The translations under genes and the position numbers were made by a program. A DNA stretch of 36,994 nucleotides from an uncultured Nitrosomonadales bacterium (GTDB lineage Bacteria; Pseudomonadota; Gammaproteobacteria; Burkholderiales; Gallionellaceae): positions 1 to 36,994 of the forward strand of contig CAIWRI010000034.1 of assembly GCA_903915035.1 (NCBI GenBank). The letters are read 5' to 3'. The notes below the pieces were generated by a model, which worked only from the letters and a program-made list of their open reading frames with translations, was not told the origin of the DNA and did no database searches. Below are positions 34,636-36,994 of this stretch, in pieces; positions within the stretch are counted from its first letter, which is position 1, and each line of letters opens with the position of its first letter.

Positions 34636-35184
34636 ATGCAACGAATTTCAGCCCTTGTACCGTCTAATACGCCAGTCGCTTCTCAGGCAATGCTTGATGC
34701 CGTAAAAACAAAAATCGGTATGGTACCGAACCTGTTCAAAACCATCGCCCACTCTCCTGCCGCCTTGCAGTTTTATTTGCAGCAAATGGAAGCACTTGCC
34801 GGTGGCGTACTTTCTGCACCGTTGCGTGAGCAACTCGCGCTTACCAGTGCCGGTGAAAATGCCTGTGATTACTGTGCTTCTGCTCACACCTTGATGGGCA
34901 AGGGTGCCGGTGTTCCGGAAAAAGAACTATCGGAGAATTTGCGCGGTCGTTCTGATGATGCAAAAACCCGGGCAGCACTCACTTTTGCCCGTGCAATCAT
35001 AGCCGGGCGCGGGCAAATTAGTGATATGCAAATTGAGGCTGTTCGCGCTGCGGGATTTACTGACGCGGAATTAGTTGAAATCATTGCGCACGTCGGCATG
35101 AATATTTTCACCAATTACTTCAACCTTGTTGCCCAAACCGTAGTAGATTTTCCATTGGTGCGTACCGAAGTGACCACCGTTTAA
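34636..35184 (+). CDS. AhpD-like/carboxymuconolactone decarboxylase-family peroxidase-related protein
   Basis: A 182-residue protein of the AhpD-like fold with the redox motif ENACDYCASAH (C77, C80, H84), preceded by a glutamate about 12 residues earlier, the arrangement of AhpD alkylhydroperoxidases. Residues MVPNLFKTIAHSPAALQFYL near the start are typical of the peroxidase-related subfamily. A GTG at 34627 is in frame, but ATG 34636 has the properly spaced AGGTG and is chosen. Expected role: thiol-dependent reduction of peroxides or reactive electrophiles. It is divergent from the AraC-type regulator. Confidence 0.87.
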   Translation: MQRISALVPSNTPVASQAMLDAVKTKIGMVPNLFKTIAHSPAALQFYLQQMEALAGGVLSAPLREQLALTSAGENACDYCASAHTLMGKGAGVPEKELSENLRGRSDDAKTRAALTFARAIIAGRGQISDMQIEAVRAAGFTDAELVEIIAHVGMNIFTNYFNLVAQTVVDFPLVRTEVTTV

Positions 35185-35198
35185 ATTCACGTTGCTCG

Positions 35199-35239
35199 GC
35201 TGCTAACACGCCTTGCTGAAAATGCAGAGTGTTAGCAGC
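35199..35239 (+). repeat. 11-bp inverted repeat after the AhpD-like gene
   Basis: GCTGCTAACAC (35199-35209) and its exact complement (35229-35239) flank a 19-nt loop, 15 bp past the stop codon. It may end transcription of the AhpD-like gene, but no T-run follows. Confidence 0.5.
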
Positions 35240-35360
35240 TAACCTGTGATCGCCTCATTCAAAAATTGACTGTTTTTCCAATTAAAAAAATACCAACCAA
35301 AAAATTGCTTACGAAATTTCTATTTTTTTTCATCACACTTCTGTCGCAACAAGCAATGCC

Positions 35361-35400
35361 GCAAAAAAACGCTATATAACCGCCTGAGTGGTTATATAGC
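35361..35400 (-). terminator. Rho-independent terminator of the nitroreductase gene
   Basis: GCTATATAACC (35371-35381) pairs perfectly with GGTTATATAGC (35390-35400) over an 8-nt loop. On the reverse strand the stem is followed by GTTTTTTTG, the T-run of an intrinsic terminator. It lies about 190 bp beyond the nitroreductase stop. Confidence 0.7.
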
Positions 35401-35590
35401 CATTTCAGCCATAGCAGACGATTTCGCGGGCCAACTATGGTACGTCATAAATCAGCCCTGTCATTGCAGCTCTCAAAAGATCACAGCGACCCCATGGCCC
35501 ATGTCGCCCTTTTCACATCTTAGCAGAGGCTGACCGCAGTTAAATCAACAGCATACGTTCAAATGTGTCTATTGCGAATGTACTAAGCGA

Positions 35591-36226
35591 TTACTTGATC
35601 TCAGTGACAAAATTTTCACGGGAACGGCGAACTTTTTTCAAATTGACTAACCAATCCTTGTCCGCTTCCCTGTAGCCTAAAGGCATCATTGCGACACTAC
35701 GCAGACCACGCGAACGCAAATTAAGGAGTTCATCCAAAGCATTCGGATCAAATCCCTCGATCGGTGTACTATCCACTTTTTCGCAGGCTGCAGCAATCAA
35801 GGCAACACCCAGACCAATGTAAGCTTGTCTTGCTGCATGTTGAAAGTTCACTTCGTGTCCACGGGGTGGATATTTGCTTAACAGCATATTGCGGTAGTTC
35901 TCCCCGCTTTCACTTTTGCAGCCACGCTCGTCGTCGGTCAGGTCAAACATCATGTTGATGCGTTCAGATGTGTAATCATCCCAAGCGGCAAACACCAGCA
36001 AATATGAGCAATCTGTAATTTGCTCTTGTCCTGATGCAATAGGCTTTATTTTTTCAAGTATCGCGCGGTTCGTAACGACAATGACTTCAAACGGTTGTAA
36101 GCCGCTGGATGTTGGCGCAAGCCGCACAGCCTCCAGAATTCGCTCGACCTTATCATGCGGCACAGTTTGATTAGGATTCATTTTCTTGGTTGCATAGCGC
36201 CATTTCAGGCTCTGAATTAATTCCAT
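35591..36226 (-). CDS. NAD(P)H-dependent nitroreductase-family protein
   Basis: A 211-residue FMN-dependent oxidoreductase. It shows WRYATKKMNPNQTVP, EAVRLAPTSSGLQPFEVIVV (the FMN-contacting serines) and GLGVALIAAACEKVDSTPIEGFDPNALDELL, all characteristic of the NfsB-like group. An ATG at 36235 sits directly on the ribosome binding site; ATG 36226 lies 8 nt after AAAGGA and is chosen. Natural substrates are probably quinones or nitro compounds. The gene is convergent to the AhpD-like gene. Confidence 0.88.
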   Translation of the reverse strand: MELIQSLKWRYATKKMNPNQTVPHDKVERILEAVRLAPTSSGLQPFEVIVVTNRAILEKIKPIASGQEQITDCSYLLVFAAWDDYTSERINMMFDLTDDERGCKSESGENYRNMLLSKYPPRGHEVNFQHAARQAYIGLGVALIAAACEKVDSTPIEGFDPNALDELLNLRSRGLRSVAMMPLGYREADKDWLVNLKKVRRSRENFVTEIK

Positions 36227-36510
36227 AATGTACATCCTTTACTTGTTAAATTAGTCATCCTATTCATCGTCAACTATTGGTCGACTGCCGCTTGTTGCCG
36301 ATATTTTACTGGTCAGTGACTGCCACAGAAACTCGTCGCATAAGCTCAGGCTCCCTGACGGTCAGCTGTTGGCACACAATAGATATGCTCCGTAATACAC
36401 GGCCACAAACCTGGCCTTTATGAATTTTTAAGGTAAATTTTAAGCCTGTCGAATTGCAGACGAGCGCGACAGGTAATTGAGATAAAACCAGTCTTCAGGG
36501 TTCGTGCTAA

Positions 36511-36802
36511 TTAACGACCAGCAGATTTAGAATCACTATTTGGAAGATCTAAACCTGTTGACCAAGTTTGCAGAATATCAGCATGCTCGGGTTCAAAAGA
36601 AATCAGTACAAGAGTTCGATCGGATTGAAGGTCAGCGGGGAGAGAGAACCGTTTTCCACTGAGGCTTTCGCCTGAAATAGCAGGAAATACGCCAAGGCTA
36701 TTAATCGTCATAAGCGCCTTGTTAACATTGATATTTTGAATATGCTTCCGAACTATTCATTACAGCAAAAGCGTAACCGAGAACAAACAAGATCTTTTTC
36801 AT
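36511..36802 (-). pseudogene. Frameshifted, truncated exported-protein gene
   Basis: An ATG at 36802 begins a signal peptide (MKKILFVLGYAFAVMNSSEA) that runs into a stop after 26 codons. The downstream frame (start 36711) continues with NSLGVFPAISGESLSGKRFS, LPADLQSDRTLVLISFE and then stops in an unrelated-looking tail at 36511. The two pieces read as one exported, perhaps thioredoxin-fold protein broken by a single frameshift and lacking its C-terminal part. The IS66-type fragment lies 87 bp beyond the 5' end, so mobile-element activity may have caused the damage. Family identity is uncertain. Confidence 0.55.
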
Positions 36803-36888
36803 AGCAATACCTTATGTAGACCTTACGCAATCATAATAGCATGTATTGGACAGCTTGAAGCATAAGTGATCCATGAACCCCAGGCTGT

Positions 36889-36994
36889 TCAGCATGTCAT
36901 TTCAATGGTTAAATCCGTGTTATGCAAATTCCACGGCAACAGCGCTTCAATTTTTTCAGCCGTGCGGGCGGCGGGCAAGTCACGCATGATGCGG
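36889..36994 (-). CDS. IS66-family transposase, C-terminal fragment (cut by window edge)
   Basis: The reverse strand from the window edge reads RIMRDLPAARTAEKIEALLP followed by WNLHNTDLTIEMTC and TGA at 36891-36889. The LPxARTxxxxxALLPWN pattern is the short C-terminal element of IS66-type TnpC transposases. The main DDE part lies beyond the right edge, so the state of the element cannot be judged. Confidence 0.6.
   Translation of the reverse strand, partial: RIMRDLPAARTAEKIEALLPWNLHNTDLTIEMTC

Larger units (their letters stand above)
35185..35590. other. Intergenic region between two convergent redox genes
   Basis: 406 bp without a recognisable gene. It holds two hairpins, listed separately, and A/T-rich tracts around 35281-35340. 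Confidence 0.5.

Overview
The window looks like a chromosomal segment of a betaproteobacterium, most likely of the Nitrosomonadales/Gallionellaceae type. This rests on the conserved leftward run nadK-recN-bamE-dapB-pcnB-folK-panB-panC, on exosortase-A (PEP-CTERM/EPS) accessory genes, and on a CusCBA copper/silver efflux operon. The taxonomic call is inference from gene content; no marker gene here fixes the genus.

Layout, left to right. (1) 1-94 is the N-terminus of an IS30-type transposase cut by the window edge. (2) 245-4219 (-) is a Pls/PosA-type single-module NRPS-like protein: adenylation domain, carrier domain, then a membrane-embedded C-terminus with three left-handed beta-helix blocks. 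(3) 4440-4670 (-) is a decayed IS5-type transposase fragment. (4) 4721-11502 (+) is a metal-efflux set: a small exported His/Cys-rich protein, a CusF-like copper chaperone, and a TolC-family CusC, a CusB carrying a fused CusF domain, and a CusA with the Cu/Ag methionine triad. An aldehyde dehydrogenase (11588-12946) follows. (5) 13006-16733 is a compact module wedged between two convergent housekeeping genes: a tyrosine recombinase (-), a divergent KfrA/TnpT-like DNA-binding coiled-coil protein (+) and a second, paralogous tyrosine recombinase (+). Its two intergenic spaces hold strong palindromes that coincide with the predicted promoters. This is the best candidate for a little-described system in the window. 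(6) 16745-24011 (-) is the housekeeping block: pantothenate, folate and lysine biosynthesis, poly(A) polymerase, outer-membrane assembly lipoprotein, DNA repair and NAD kinase. (7) 24201-32967 holds an exported trypsin-like protease, then exosortase-A-associated genes: ACP, hydrolase 2 and hydrolase 1 (+, translationally coupled), a small exported protein (+), a 1093-residue VanZ/O-antigen-ligase fusion (-) and an acyl-CoA ligase (-). (8) 33230-36226 holds an isolated ihfA, an AraC regulator divergent from an AhpD-like CxxC enzyme, and a nitroreductase with a clear terminator. (9) 36511-36994 holds a frameshifted, truncated exported-protein pseudogene and the C-terminus of an IS66-type transposase.

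Functional links. The cus genes form one export route from periplasmic chaperone to RND pump to outer membrane. The exosortase-associated ligase, ACP and hydrolases probably make or handle an acyl group for exopolysaccharide, and the O-antigen-ligase fusion would act on that polysaccharide in the periplasm. No exosortase, PEP-CTERM substrate, CusRS-type regulator or Tn3 transposase is present in the window.
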